Positions 9,237 to 18,527 of a stretch of DNA of 64,000 nucleotides are shown in pieces. Location of the stretch: positions 629,680 to 693,679 of the forward strand of contig NZ_KE007347.1 of assembly GCF_000400715.1 (NCBI RefSeq), written 5' to 3'. The number at the start of each line of letters is the position of its first letter. Position 1 is the stretch's first letter. This DNA comes from Acinetobacter genomosp. 15BJ. GTDB taxonomy: Bacteria; Pseudomonadota; Gammaproteobacteria; Pseudomonadales; Moraxellaceae. A program made the translations under genes and the position numbers. The notes below the pieces were generated by a model. The model worked only from the letters and a program-made list of their open reading frames with translations. It ran no database searches and was not told where the DNA came from.

Positions 9237-9755
9237 ATGAAAATAGGTACATTAAGGGGTTTTTGTGTCTTTATTTTGTTATGTTTTTCTTTTCCTGTTT
9301 TCGCACAAGAGTTATATAAGTGCGTAACCAGTCAGGGAACAACATATCAAAGTAGACCATGTGCAACAAAGATAGCACAAAGGACAGCATGCACAGGCTC
9401 AGTTGCGGACGGCTTTTCGGGTGATTGCCGTTCTATGGAACAGCAAAGGCAGCAAGGAATGTCTTATGAAAAAAATGCTTATACACAGGATTTAGCAAAT
9501 AATAAAACTAGAACAGAAACGGGACAATCCGAGTTTCAACGAGCAATTGTTGAATTCCCTGAATGTAAACAGCGCATTATGGCTTTACAAAGATTTGCTC
9601 GTTATTCTGATCGTCGCTCTCAGTTAGTTGAAAATAACAGTCGATTTTATGCCGCAAGAGTTTGTACGGATGATGGCAGCGTATATGTGAGTTGTAATGC
9701 AGCCACCAATACATTGTTGACTCAGACCAGTCCGACTTGCCCATTGAAAAGGTAG
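9237..9755 (+). CDS. Small exported protein with DUF4124-like N-terminus
   Basis: A 172-residue precursor with a clear signal peptide (MKIGTLRGFCVFILLCFSF, cleavage likely after VFA). The mature N-terminus is YKCVTSQGTTYQSRPC, the short Cys-containing pattern of DUF4124-type periplasmic proteins. Further Cys residues (CTGSV, GDCRSM, ECKQR, VCTDDG, VSCNA, TCPLKR) suggest disulfides. The start at 9237 is preceded by GGGG and gives the natural signal peptide. It is the first of three small envelope genes before a shared terminator. Function unknown. Confidence 0.75.
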   Translation: MKIGTLRGFCVFILLCFSFPVFAQELYKCVTSQGTTYQSRPCATKIAQRTACTGSVADGFSGDCRSMEQQRQQGMSYEKNAYTQDLANNKTRTETGQSEFQRAIVEFPECKQRIMALQRFARYSDRRSQLVENNSRFYAARVCTDDGSVYVSCNAATNTLLTQTSPTCPLKR

Positions 9756-9804
9756 ATGTTTTTAAAGACATAAATTGATCAATATTCAAAAATGGTAATC
9801 AGTC

Positions 9805-10533
9805 GTGAAAGCAGCATTTATTGTAATTGGGGTTATTTTTGCAACTTTTTTCTTGCTAAATCGTTGTTCTCATCGCGATGCAACATCAGATCAGTCCATT
9901 AATCATAATCCAATTGAACAAAGACAACAGGCTTTAGATCAAATCTCTTTATTGCAGCCGTTAAAGCAACACTTGCCCAAGGATTATGAAACGCTACAGC
10001 AAACCGCGAATGCTTCAGTACAGCCAGAAGAAATGCTTGCTGCTGTAAGTAGCACATTGTGGTGGAAATTACGTGATATTGTCGAAAAACAAGCCGATGA
10101 TGAAGGGCAAAGGTTATGGACAAAAGCTTATTTACAACAGCTTTATGATGCCAAACGTAAAGGGAATTGTTTTCCAATTGCTTTCCCTCTCTATGGTAAA
10201 ACCAGTATAGATGAGCGAAAGGCATTACTGAGTTCAGCTACACAGCAGCAAACTGTAGCGGCATTAACATATATTCTAACGCATCAAGGAGCTCATTCTT
10301 CCGTTGATCGTATGCAAGCTCCACAGGCATGGGGACAGATTGCTGATAAATTACGTCAAGATTACGGTCAAGATGCTGACTTACTCAATGCTGGGGAAAC
10401 AGCACAAGACAAGAATAAACAGTGTGAGGTGGTCATACGGACTTTTGAATATATTTTGTCTCTCCCCACAGAAGAACAAGCTCCTGTGATTCGTTGGATG
10501 TTAAATAGGCATATTTCAGTGAGTGTTTTTTAA
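9805..10533 (+). CDS. Hypothetical membrane-anchored protein
   Basis: A 242-residue protein starting at a GTG. An N-terminal hydrophobic segment (AAFIVIGVIFATFFLLNRC) is followed by a Cys. It is an uncleaved anchor, or just possibly a poor lipobox. The rest is a helical, Gln-rich periplasmic domain with no recognised family. It is 49 bases from the preceding exported protein and 20 from the next lipoprotein, so the three probably form one unit. Confidence 0.65.
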   Translation: MKAAFIVIGVIFATFFLLNRCSHRDATSDQSINHNPIEQRQQALDQISLLQPLKQHLPKDYETLQQTANASVQPEEMLAAVSSTLWWKLRDIVEKQADDEGQRLWTKAYLQQLYDAKRKGNCFPIAFPLYGKTSIDERKALLSSATQQQTVAALTYILTHQGAHSSVDRMQAPQAWGQIADKLRQDYGQDADLLNAGETAQDKNKQCEVVIRTFEYILSLPTEEQAPVIRWMLNRHISVSVF

Positions 10534-10553
10534 ATGAAGGTTTTGATAAAAAA

Positions 10554-11186
10554 ATGTATGTAAATTTAAAAAACCAATTGGTTAAGTTCACACTTCTATT
10601 ATTCATGATGTTTAGCTTGGCTGCGTGTGGAAAAGTAGCCCATGAGCCTAAAGTTGGTGAATACGGGGAAAGTTTAGTTAATTCCGTTCTTTTAACGTCA
10701 AGTGAAATTGATGCATTGAATAAAGCTGTTATTGAAAAGCCAAAGGACACTTTTAAAAGGCCGAACATAGGTATTAGTTTTCAAGCAGATCACAGCAAAA
10801 ATCCATATCGTTTTGTTATTGTTGCAAAAGGAGTGACCCAGCAACAGGGTAAAGTCGAGTTAAAATGGATTGGAGGTGTGCAGAGCGAGTCTTCTAATGG
10901 CTACCATCCTGAGGTTTTTCAAAGTGATGATAAACACTCCTATGATTTAAATGAACCTCTATTATTGGTCGTTAGTTCCGATCCATTCTCGGTAAATGAA
11001 CAAAATAACGGCATGATCTATAGTATTCATGCGGAACTGATGGAAGCTTCAAACATTCAGTTTAAGTCCGTTGAGGTTCAGGTCTGGCAGGGTAAAGGCT
11101 CGCAATATAATTGGACCTCTTATCTCAAATTTTTAGTGATTTTAATGGTTGTGATTTTCGGTATTTATCGTCTGGTAAGTCGCTAA
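10554..11186 (+). CDS. Hypothetical lipoprotein with C-terminal membrane helix
   Basis: A 210-residue protein. The N-terminus has a type II signal peptide with lipobox LAAC (Cys near residue 25), and the C-terminus has a membrane helix (YLKFLVILMVVIFGIYRLV). A lipidated N-terminus combined with a C-terminal inner-membrane helix is unusual and would tether it to the membrane at both ends. The middle is a beta-rich domain with no family I recognise. It closes the three-gene set before the terminator at 11203. Confidence 0.7.
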   Translation: MYVNLKNQLVKFTLLLFMMFSLAACGKVAHEPKVGEYGESLVNSVLLTSSEIDALNKAVIEKPKDTFKRPNIGISFQADHSKNPYRFVIVAKGVTQQQGKVELKWIGGVQSESSNGYHPEVFQSDDKHSYDLNEPLLLVVSSDPFSVNEQNNGMIYSIHAELMEASNIQFKSVEVQVWQGKGSQYNWTSYLKFLVILMVVIFGIYRLVSR

Positions 11187-11202
11187 CTTGTAGATATTAG
11201 AT

Positions 11203-11233
11203 GAAAAAAAAGCCACCTGGTGGCTTTTTTTTC
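11203..11233. terminator. Bidirectional intrinsic terminator
   Basis: AAAAAAAA-GCCACC-T-GGTGGC-TTTTTTTT lies between the convergent lipoprotein gene (+) and the glutamate-synthase-like gene (-). The A-run and T-run make it effective both ways. Confidence 0.9.
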
Positions 11234-11234
11234 A

Positions 11235-12905
11235 TTAAAACTGATTGGCATCCGCCATTTTCCACATACGATAGTAGAAATTCTCGTCATCATTTAAATC
11301 GCTATGCAGCAATTCATTTTCTTTTAAGAAGAAGTGGATCTGTGCATAGTTTTTAATTTCACGGTCATTCATACGCTGTGCCAAATGGTGCGCTTTAATG
11401 TCAGATGGATGATGTAAACCTGCAGCTGCAATCATTTCAGATAAGGCATGTAGCGTGTTTTTATGGAAATTAAACACACGTTCAGCCTTGCTCGGCACGT
11501 CAATGGCTTTTTGGCGATCTTTATCCTGTGTCGCAACACCAACAGGACATTGGTTGGTATGACAACTTTGGGCTTGGATACAACCTACCGCAAACATAAA
11601 GCCACGTGCGGAATTGACCCAGTCTGCACCTAAGGCAAAGGTACTGGCGATATCAAAGGCGCTGATCATTTTACCACTCGCACCAATTTTGACTTGATCA
11701 CGAAGTCCTGCACCAACAAGGGTATTATGCACAAAGCGTAAACCTTCTCGGAGTGGTGTACCAATATAGTCACTAAACTCGATTGGTGCTGCGCCAGTTC
11801 CGCCTTCTGAACCATCAACAACCACAAAGTCTGGCACAATTTTGGTTTCGAGCATGGCTTTGACAATGCTCATAAATTGCCAAGGTTGGCCAATGCACAA
11901 TTTAAACCCGACTGGTTTGCCACCAGAAAGTTCTCTCAGTTTCTGAATGAAATGCATCATTTCAATCGGGGTGTTAAAACTTGGGTGCTTGGAAGGGGAA
12001 ACACAGTCATGATCTCTGGAAATACCGCGAATTTTGGCAATTTCTTCAGTGATTTTATGCTTGGGTAAAATACCGCCGTGACCTGGTTTTGCCCCTTGTG
12101 AGAGCTTGACCTCAATCATTTTAATATTCGGATTTTTGGCTTGCTGTGCAAACTTATCTGGATCAAATAAACCTTCAGCTGTACGGCAACCAAAATAACC
12201 ACTGGCAATTTGCCAGACAATATCGCCACCATGCTCTAAATGGTAGGGACTTAGACTACCTTCGCCTGTATCGTGGTAGAAGTTACCTAAATGCGCGCCT
12301 TTATTAAGAGCTCGGATTGCGTTAGCACTCAGACTACCAAAACTCATGGCAGAGATATTCATGATCGATGCACTATAAGGCTGGCTACATTGCGCATTAC
12401 CAATCAGGACACGGAAAGATTCTGGGTTCGCTGGTGGGCAAGGGGCAATTGAATGTACAATGAAACGATAGTTTGGATCATAGACATCTATAATTGAGCC
12501 AAACGGTTTATCTGCATTTTCATTTTTTGCACGTTGATAAACCAAGCTACGTTGCATACGTGAAAAAGGCAGTGCATCCTGATCCGATTCAATGAAATAT
12601 TGACGAATTTCAGGGCGAACATCTTCAAACAGAAAGCGGAAATGTCCCAAAATTGGATAGTTTCTTAAGATGGCATGCTTCTTTTGTAGTAAATCGCGTA
12701 AACCAACAATGCTGAGCAATCCTGTAACTAACCAAAGACCGTTTAAAAGCGTATCGGATATAAAATAATAAATGGTATGTGGGGTATAGGTAAATTTAAA
12801 CCAAGTAATGGTTAAAGCGGTAAAAATACAAAGAAACCAAACAGAATGTCTTGAAAAGAAAGTGTTAAGTAATTTATGTCTTATAGCTTGCGCTGGACTA
12901 GCCAT
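11235..12905 (-). CDS. FMN-binding glutamate-synthase-like protein with N-terminal membrane anchor
   Basis: A 556-residue protein. The first ~75 residues hold two membrane helices (the WFLCIFTALTITWF region and LWLVTGLLSIVGL). The rest is the FMN/Fe-S domain of the glutamate synthase large subunit: IMNISAMSFGSLS, GEGSLSPYH, EVKLSQGAKPGHGGILP, VVDGSEGGTGAAP, and the Cys cluster CIQAQSCHTNQCPVGVAT for the 3Fe-4S centre. The glutaminase domain of real GltB is absent, so it is not a complete glutamate synthase. Such stand-alone proteins are widespread but mostly uncharacterised. I start at the ATG at 12905. A TTG at 12968 would extend it by 21 residues. It is monocistronic and convergent with the lipoprotein gene. 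Confidence 0.82.
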   Translation of the reverse strand: MASPAQAIRHKLLNTFFSRHSVWFLCIFTALTITWFKFTYTPHTIYYFISDTLLNGLWLVTGLLSIVGLRDLLQKKHAILRNYPILGHFRFLFEDVRPEIRQYFIESDQDALPFSRMQRSLVYQRAKNENADKPFGSIIDVYDPNYRFIVHSIAPCPPANPESFRVLIGNAQCSQPYSASIMNISAMSFGSLSANAIRALNKGAHLGNFYHDTGEGSLSPYHLEHGGDIVWQIASGYFGCRTAEGLFDPDKFAQQAKNPNIKMIEVKLSQGAKPGHGGILPKHKITEEIAKIRGISRDHDCVSPSKHPSFNTPIEMMHFIQKLRELSGGKPVGFKLCIGQPWQFMSIVKAMLETKIVPDFVVVDGSEGGTGAAPIEFSDYIGTPLREGLRFVHNTLVGAGLRDQVKIGASGKMISAFDIASTFALGADWVNSARGFMFAVGCIQAQSCHTNQCPVGVATQDKDRQKAIDVPSKAERVFNFHKNTLHALSEMIAAAGLHHPSDIKAHHLAQRMNDREIKNYAQIHFFLKENELLHSDLNDDENFYYRMWKMADANQF

Positions 12906-13030
12906 CGGCAGGAGATTCCCATAATGAAGCAACTGACAAACGATGCCAAGAAGCTCACACAAGCTCAAGTAATGAATTGTTAGATATGAGAATTATTCTC
13001 TTATAAGTTTACCTATTTGATTCCTTATTG

Positions 13031-13045
13031 GAAAAGTAACTTTTC
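13031..13045. promoter_or_regulatory. 15-bp palindrome in the divergent promoter region
   Basis: GAAAAGTAACTTTTC is a perfect palindrome around a single central A. It sits between the minus-strand flavoprotein gene and the plus-strand IclR gene. It could be an autoregulatory operator for the IclR protein, but it differs from the palindrome at 18130, so the link is uncertain. Confidence 0.4.
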
Positions 13046-13178
13046 TGATTACATCTGAAGATTCACTTGAATCCATGTTCCTAACCCGATTACTATCTTG
13101 AATATTGGTAATTTTCATAAATATAGATGCGCTGTATTCGAAAAGAAATTGGCTACATGCAGGTGTTGGGACTTAAAA

Positions 13179-13928
13179 ATGAATAAAAAAGGTTCATCCA
13201 TTACTCGGGTTTTAGACATTATTGAGGCAATTTCAACTGCAAAACATCCACCATCACCTTTAGATCTTTCAGTAGAATTGGACATTCCAAAGCCCAGTAT
13301 TCACCGTTTATTGCAAACCTTAGAACAAGAAAAATTTGTGAAGACGGATATGTATGGTGGTTATATTCTTGGGGATCGCACCTATAAGCTGCTGATGAAT
13401 GCTTGGGAGCAGGAACCTCGAAAGATGGAACGCTTGGCAATCTTGCAAAAACTATCTGATCAGATTAATGAAACCTGTGGTATCGCAATACTCAGTGATA
13501 ATCAAATGCTCTACACCGACAGGGTGCAGGCGAATTGGCCTTTACAGGTGTATTTACCAGTGGGTGCGACAGTGCCTTTGTGGTGCACATCAAGCGGAAA
13601 ACTGTTTTTAAGTTTTCAGCCTGTGAATCGCAGGAAAAATATATTAGAACATCTCCCGATTGTACAACTCACCAAAAATACCATTACCGATCCAGTTTTA
13701 CTTGAAGAAAATCTGGAGCGAATTTTTTTGAATAAACTTGGAACTGATAATGAAGAGTTCATTTCGGGAATGGTGGCTTGTTCTGTCCCGATTCAAAGAG
13801 CAGGTAGCATTGTCGCATGCCTATATGTACACGCACCTACAATAAGAAAGTCTCTTGAAGATCTAGTGGCATATGAGCCTTTATTACGTCAGGCGGCAAA
13901 TGATTTAAATAAATTGATTGATGTGTAA
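13179..13928 (+). CDS. IclR-family transcriptional regulator
   Basis: A 249-residue regulator. The N-terminal winged helix (SSITRVLDIIEAIS, then DIPKPSIHRLLQTLEQEKFV as recognition helix) is followed by the C-terminal effector-binding GAF-like domain (the LYTDRVQANWPLQVYLPVG region and MVACSVPIQRAGSIVACLYVHAP). IclR proteins bind promoter palindromes and respond to small organic acids. The start at 13179 is chosen because the family begins there; an upstream frame to 13098 adds a non-conserved extension. It converges on the mmsA-ADH-GntP operon, its likely target. Confidence 0.9.
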   Translation: MNKKGSSITRVLDIIEAISTAKHPPSPLDLSVELDIPKPSIHRLLQTLEQEKFVKTDMYGGYILGDRTYKLLMNAWEQEPRKMERLAILQKLSDQINETCGIAILSDNQMLYTDRVQANWPLQVYLPVGATVPLWCTSSGKLFLSFQPVNRRKNILEHLPIVQLTKNTITDPVLLEENLERIFLNKLGTDNEEFISGMVACSVPIQRAGSIVACLYVHAPTIRKSLEDLVAYEPLLRQAANDLNKLIDV

Positions 13929-13961
13929 AAAAGAGTGAGCTGAATGCTCACTCTTTTTTTT
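13926..13961. terminator. Bidirectional intrinsic terminator
   Basis: A-run, stem GAGTGAGC / GCTCACTC with TGAAT loop, then a long T-run, between the convergent IclR and mmsA genes. Confidence 0.9.
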
Positions 13962-13975
13962 ATTGGGTAAATAAA

Positions 13976-15472
13976 TTAGTTGAGTGTCGGCATTGAAAAT
14001 TGCGCACCTTCACGAACATTGGTACTTGGCCAACGTTGAGTAATGGTTTTACGACGCGTATAGAAACGGGCACCATCTGGCCCGTAGGCATGTAAGTCAC
14101 CAAACAGCGAGCGCTTCCAACCACCGAAACTATGATAGGCCACAGGGACTGGAAGTGGGATATTGATGCCGACCATTCCCACTTTGATGTTATCGCTAAA
14201 ATAGCGTGCGGCTTCACCATCGCGAGTATAGATACAGGTGCCATTTCCATATTCGTGACTGTCGATCAGGTCCATGGCTTCTTGCATGGTTTTTACACGA
14301 ATGACTTGCAGTACGGGACCAAAGATTTCTTCTTTATAGCTGGTCATATTCGGTGTTACTTGATCAATCAGCGTCGCACCGACATAAAAACCATTTTCAT
14401 AGCCTTCAGGAGCCGCATTGCGTCCATCGACAATCACGCTGGCGCCTTGTTGTTCTGCACTATCAATATAGTTGACTACTTTGGCTTTATGTTGTGCCGT
14501 AATCACTGGACCAAAATCATTGTCTTTATTGGAGTATGGGCCATATTTGAGCAAATCAATTTCTTTGGATAATTTTGCAATCATTTGATCGGCAATTTCA
14601 TCACCCACAGCGACTGCGACGGAAAGGGCCATGCAACGTTCGCCAGATGAACCAAATGCTGCACCTAATAAAGAGCTGACCACATTATCTAAATCCGCAT
14701 CAGGCATGACAATGGCATGGTTTTTTGCGCCCCCCAGTGCTTGACAGCGTTTACCTGCCGCAGTCGCGGTTTGATAGATATACTCTGCAATGGGTGTGGA
14801 ACCGACAAAGCTAACCGCTTGCACACGAGGATCATGTAGTAGGGTATCAACTGCTTCTTTATCTCCATTCACCACATTTAATACACCATCAGGGAGTCCG
14901 GCTTGTTTGAGCAGTTGAGCGATAAACAAAGTTGATGATGGATCACGTTCAGAAGGTTTAAGTACAAAAGTATTTCCGCACACAATGGCCATTGGGAACA
15001 TCCACAGTGGAACCATAACCGGAAAGTTAAACGGGGTAATCCCTGCAACAACCCCTAAAGGTTGAAACTCACTCCATGAGTCGATTGCAGGTCCGACATT
15101 CTTACTAAATTCACCTTTTAAAAATTCAGGGGCACTACAAGCATACTCAACATTTTCGATGCCACGTTGTAATTCTCCTGCGGCATCATGTCCAATTTTT
15201 CCATGCTCTTCACCAATCAACTGGCAGATTTTTTCAGCATTGTTTTCCAGCAACTCCTTAAATTTAAACATGACGCGAGCCCGTTTGATCACTGGGGTAT
15301 TCCGCCATTCTGGGAAAGCTGCTTCTGCTGCGGCAATCGCTTCCTCCACGGTTGCTTTGCTGGCAAGTGCGACTTCTTTTGTTTGTATCCCTAATGACGG
15401 GTTATAGACGGCTTGCGTACGTGTATGTGCTGTATTGATTGCACCCTGAATAAAATGTCCAATGAGTTCCAT
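13976..15472 (-). CDS. mmsA: CoA-acylating methylmalonate-/malonate-semialdehyde dehydrogenase
   Basis: A 498-residue aldehyde dehydrogenase of the MmsA branch. Its active site FGSSGERCMAL carries the catalytic Cys at residue 280. LGGAKNHAIVMPDAD replaces the usual Glu-Leu-Gly-Gly segment, which marks the CoA-dependent members that lack the general-base Glu. NAD-binding elements PFNFPVMVPLWM and FVGSTPIAEYI are present. These enzymes convert (methyl)malonate semialdehyde plus CoA to propionyl- or acetyl-CoA with loss of CO2. It is the last gene of the GntP-ADH-mmsA operon. The neighbours suggest a hydroxy-acid pathway rather than the valine operon, because no mmsB or acyl-CoA dehydrogenase is adjacent. 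Confidence 0.9.
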   Translation of the reverse strand: MELIGHFIQGAINTAHTRTQAVYNPSLGIQTKEVALASKATVEEAIAAAEAAFPEWRNTPVIKRARVMFKFKELLENNAEKICQLIGEEHGKIGHDAAGELQRGIENVEYACSAPEFLKGEFSKNVGPAIDSWSEFQPLGVVAGITPFNFPVMVPLWMFPMAIVCGNTFVLKPSERDPSSTLFIAQLLKQAGLPDGVLNVVNGDKEAVDTLLHDPRVQAVSFVGSTPIAEYIYQTATAAGKRCQALGGAKNHAIVMPDADLDNVVSSLLGAAFGSSGERCMALSVAVAVGDEIADQMIAKLSKEIDLLKYGPYSNKDNDFGPVITAQHKAKVVNYIDSAEQQGASVIVDGRNAAPEGYENGFYVGATLIDQVTPNMTSYKEEIFGPVLQVIRVKTMQEAMDLIDSHEYGNGTCIYTRDGEAARYFSDNIKVGMVGINIPLPVPVAYHSFGGWKRSLFGDLHAYGPDGARFYTRRKTITQRWPSTNVREGAQFSMPTLN

Positions 15473-15507
15473 GTGAATTTATCCTCTGTTATAAAAATGA
15501 AAGATTT

Positions 15508-16671
15508 TTATGCTGACCAAAGCTGTTGATATAGGTTGATCATTTGCTCAATCGTCGGCACGATGGGGTTGTTGGATGGTGAACCTGAGGCGAGTGCTTG
15601 CTCAGCCATGGTCTGAACGACCTCATCAAAATATGGTTTGTCTACACCGAACTTAGCCAATGTGGGGACTTTCAAATCTTGATTAATCGCGATTAAGGTT
15701 TTTATGAGCTTTTGATTGGCGACCTCAATCGCATCATCTGAATGTGCACAACCCATTGCCTTGGCACAATCGGCATAGCGTTCTGGCGCTGCATGGATAG
15801 AGAATTCCGTGATGAGGGGAAGCAGCATTGCATTAGATAAGCCATGCGGAACATGAAAGAATGCACCAATGGGTCGACTCATACCATGCACCAGTGCAAC
15901 AGAGGCGTTTGAAAAAGCGATACCTGCCAAAGTAGAGCCGAGCATCATCTTTTCGCGTGCTAGCTCATTGTTAGGTTGGTGATAAACGATCTGTAAATTT
16001 GGACCAATCAGTTTCATCGCTGCAAGCGCTTGAGTATCGCTATAGGGACTGGCTTTCTTACTGACATAAGCCTCGATGGCATGGGTAAGCGCATCAATAC
16101 CTGTATCTGCGGTTGTACGTGGAGGCAGAGAAATTGTGAGTTCGTAGTCGATGATCGCTGCGATTGGCAGAAAACCGAGCCCAGCACACAGCATTTTCTC
16201 ACTGGTTTTATCATTGGTAATAATGGTAAAACGCGTACATTCAGATCCCGTTCCTGCAGTGGTTGGAATGGCAATGATGGGCAGACCTAGCTCATTGACT
16301 TGTCTAGGGAATTTATAATCAGAGATGTCCCCGCCATGTTTGCTCAAGATACTGATCGCTTTGGCACTATCAATCGGGCTGCCACCGCCAATCGCAATAA
16401 TCGCATCATACTGCTGCGCCTGAATATATTTTACACCTGCTTCGATGGAGCTAGAGGTCGGCTCTGGAATGGTTTCAGCAAAATAGTCACTGTCTATATG
16501 TGCTGCTTTTAGCAAGTCTTGAATTTGCTTGATATATCCAAGTGAAACCATCATTTTATCGGTAATAATGAGTGGCTTGTTTGCGCCCAAGCTTTCTAGA
16601 ATCATCGGAAGCTTAGCCCGCGCATTTTTTCCAATTTCCATAATCCTTGGAAGGTGCGTTGAAAAGGACAT
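15508..16671 (-). CDS. Iron-containing alcohol dehydrogenase (probable hydroxy-acid oxidiser)
   Basis: A 387-residue Fe-ADH with GGGSPIDSAKAI for NAD binding, the TTAGTGSECTRF segment, LTHAIEAY, and HGMSRPIGAFFHVPHGLSNA carrying iron ligands. A GGAG ribosome-binding site precedes the ATG at 16671. Between a GntP permease and a CoA-acylating semialdehyde dehydrogenase, it most likely oxidises an imported hydroxy-acid (for example 3-hydroxypropionate or 3-hydroxyisobutyrate) to the semialdehyde used by MmsA. That substrate is inferred from context only. Confidence 0.88.
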   Translation of the reverse strand: MSFSTHLPRIMEIGKNARAKLPMILESLGANKPLIITDKMMVSLGYIKQIQDLLKAAHIDSDYFAETIPEPTSSSIEAGVKYIQAQQYDAIIAIGGGSPIDSAKAISILSKHGGDISDYKFPRQVNELGLPIIAIPTTAGTGSECTRFTIITNDKTSEKMLCAGLGFLPIAAIIDYELTISLPPRTTADTGIDALTHAIEAYVSKKASPYSDTQALAAMKLIGPNLQIVYHQPNNELAREKMMLGSTLAGIAFSNASVALVHGMSRPIGAFFHVPHGLSNAMLLPLITEFSIHAAPERYADCAKAMGCAHSDDAIEVANQKLIKTLIAINQDLKVPTLAKFGVDKPYFDEVVQTMAEQALASGSPSNNPIVPTIEQMINLYQQLWSA

Positions 16672-16708
16672 TTTTAATTCTCCGTATTAAAGTCAAAATT
16701 GATTGTTT

Positions 16709-18100
16709 TTAAAATGAACCGAATATTGTTCCCAGTGTGATCACACCGCTAAGCGCAATCAGTGGAATAATGACGGCGACAATGAACATGTCGTAATAAG
16801 ATTGTTTATGGGTTAAACCACATAAGGTAATAATGGTAATGACAGCACCATTATGAGGAAGTGAATCCAGTGCACCAGAAGCCATAGAGGCAACTCGATG
16901 CATCAGTTCGAGTGAAATACCATGTTGAAAGGCCAAATCCTTATAGGTTTCTCCCATGGTATTCAGTGCAATGCTCAAACCACCTGAGGCAGAACCTGTG
17001 ATTCCCGCCAATACATTAATCACGATGGCTTCTGAAATAAGCGGATTGTTGGGGGCAATGCCAACAAGAAAATCACGTAAGACAATAAAGCCTGCCAAAG
17101 AGGCAATGACTGAACCATAGCCTACTTCTGAGGCGGTATTAAAAATAGGGAGAAGGGATGAGGAAACACCCTGTTGGATTGAGTTTCTAATATCGACAAT
17201 GGAATTCCAGTTAAGAACAATGATGCTTAAACAAGCCAGAACCAATGCACATATGATTGCCCATAATCCAATCACTGAATTGAGTGAAGTATTTCCAAAT
17301 TGATCCGTTGCTAAATAGGCAGTGTCCAGCGAGGGTAAAATCAGTTTAGTAAGTACTAAGTTGCTCACAATCACGATGAAAATTGGAATAAACGAGACCA
17401 TAAGACTGGGCTTGGCACTCGTTAGATTTTGCTCAAGATGACTTTCGAGATGGTTGCCATATCCTTCGAGACTGAAATCCGCTTTTTTAACTCGCCGATT
17501 GAGCCACCACATGCCTGTGATCAAGATAAAGATAGATGCTAAAACACCTAAACCTGATGCAGCATAGAGGTCGGTATCAAAAAAAGGCATCGGGATTGCA
17601 TTTTGAATTGCGGGTGTGCCAGGTAATGCGGTCATGGTAAAGGTGAGCGCACCTAGCATAATTGCTGCTGGAATAAGGCGTTTAGGAATACCGAGCTCTT
17701 TAAATAATGCCGAGGCAATCGGAAAGACTGCAAAACCGACAACAAAAAGTGAAACGCCTCCATAAGTTAAAATTGCACAAGACAGAACAATAGAAAGCAT
17801 CGCTCTGTGATGTCCGAGTTTTTCAACAAAAAAATTGGCAATGGTTTGTGCAGAGCCAGAATCTTCCATTAATTTTCCAAATACCGCACCTAGTAAAAAT
17901 AGAGGGAAGTATTTGATGATATAACCGCCTAAACCTGTCATAAACACTTGGGAATAAAAGCCAAGTAGTTGATCGCTGAGACCGCTCCATGCGACAGCAA
18001 ATAATGCCAGTAAGGGCGCAAGTACGATTACGCTAAATCCTTTATATGCTAAATACATCAACAATATTAAGGACAAGACTATTCCAATTAGTCCTACCAT
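16709..18100 (-). CDS. GntP-family permease (gluconate/hydroxy-acid:H+ symporter)
   Basis: A 463-residue integral membrane protein with about 12-14 hydrophobic segments and GntP-family signatures: GGYIIKYFPLFLLGAVFGKLMEDSG near the N-terminus, GLSIALNTMGETY, and SGALDSLPHNGAVITIITLCGLTHKQSY near the C-terminus. Members import gluconate, other hydroxy acids or 3-hydroxybutyrate by proton symport. It is the first gene of the operon, preceded by a clear palindrome at 18130. The two enzymes behind it suggest a beta-hydroxy-acid substrate. Confidence 0.9.
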   Translation of the reverse strand: MVGLIGIVLSLILLMYLAYKGFSVIVLAPLLALFAVAWSGLSDQLLGFYSQVFMTGLGGYIIKYFPLFLLGAVFGKLMEDSGSAQTIANFFVEKLGHHRAMLSIVLSCAILTYGGVSLFVVGFAVFPIASALFKELGIPKRLIPAAIMLGALTFTMTALPGTPAIQNAIPMPFFDTDLYAASGLGVLASIFILITGMWWLNRRVKKADFSLEGYGNHLESHLEQNLTSAKPSLMVSFIPIFIVIVSNLVLTKLILPSLDTAYLATDQFGNTSLNSVIGLWAIICALVLACLSIIVLNWNSIVDIRNSIQQGVSSSLLPIFNTASEVGYGSVIASLAGFIVLRDFLVGIAPNNPLISEAIVINVLAGITGSASGGLSIALNTMGETYKDLAFQHGISLELMHRVASMASGALDSLPHNGAVITIITLCGLTHKQSYYDMFIVAVIIPLIALSGVITLGTIFGSF

Positions 18101-18129
18101 TTTATATACCTGTTCTTGTAGTTTTATAT

Positions 18130-18150
18130 AATGATACGAAACGTATCATT
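18130..18150. promoter_or_regulatory. Perfect 9-3-9 palindrome, probable operator of the GntP operon
   Basis: AATGATACG, an AAA spacer and CGTATCATT lie 30 bases upstream of the permease ATG. The position suits a repressor or activator site for the convergently encoded IclR regulator, but a regulator from elsewhere cannot be excluded. Confidence 0.7.
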
Positions 18151-18527
18151 ATTAATGTATATAATTTAATCTAGTTGAAGTCAATAGTGGAAATCAGAGT
18201 GAACTTGAAAGGTGGTAATGCTTTTTTGTATTTGAAATTTTGATGCTATTTGGAAAGTTTTTTGGGTTCTAGAAATAACAATTATGTTTCTGAATAAAGG
18301 AGTGTAAGTATTTAATTAAAATATAATTTTTTAAATTAGTTTCAAAATCTAATAAATTAGCATTTCAGGAAAACGGAGTAGAATTTTCTAAAAAGCATTT
18401 ATTGTTAAATTGATCACTCAAATGATAAAAAAAGAGATAAAAATCATTTTTTTATTTACAGCGCTTAACCAATTGGTAATAATCCAAATAAAATTTTTTA
18501 CTATTTGTTTAATGTGAATCTAAAAAA

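Noticed and set aside
11235..12905. Calling the flavoprotein gltB
   Set aside because: The N-terminal glutaminase domain is absent and membrane helices are present, so it is only glutamate-synthase-like.
14132..14572. 146-codon plus-strand frame inside mmsA
   Set aside because: Lies wholly opposite a well-conserved dehydrogenase; composition is that of an antisense shadow.
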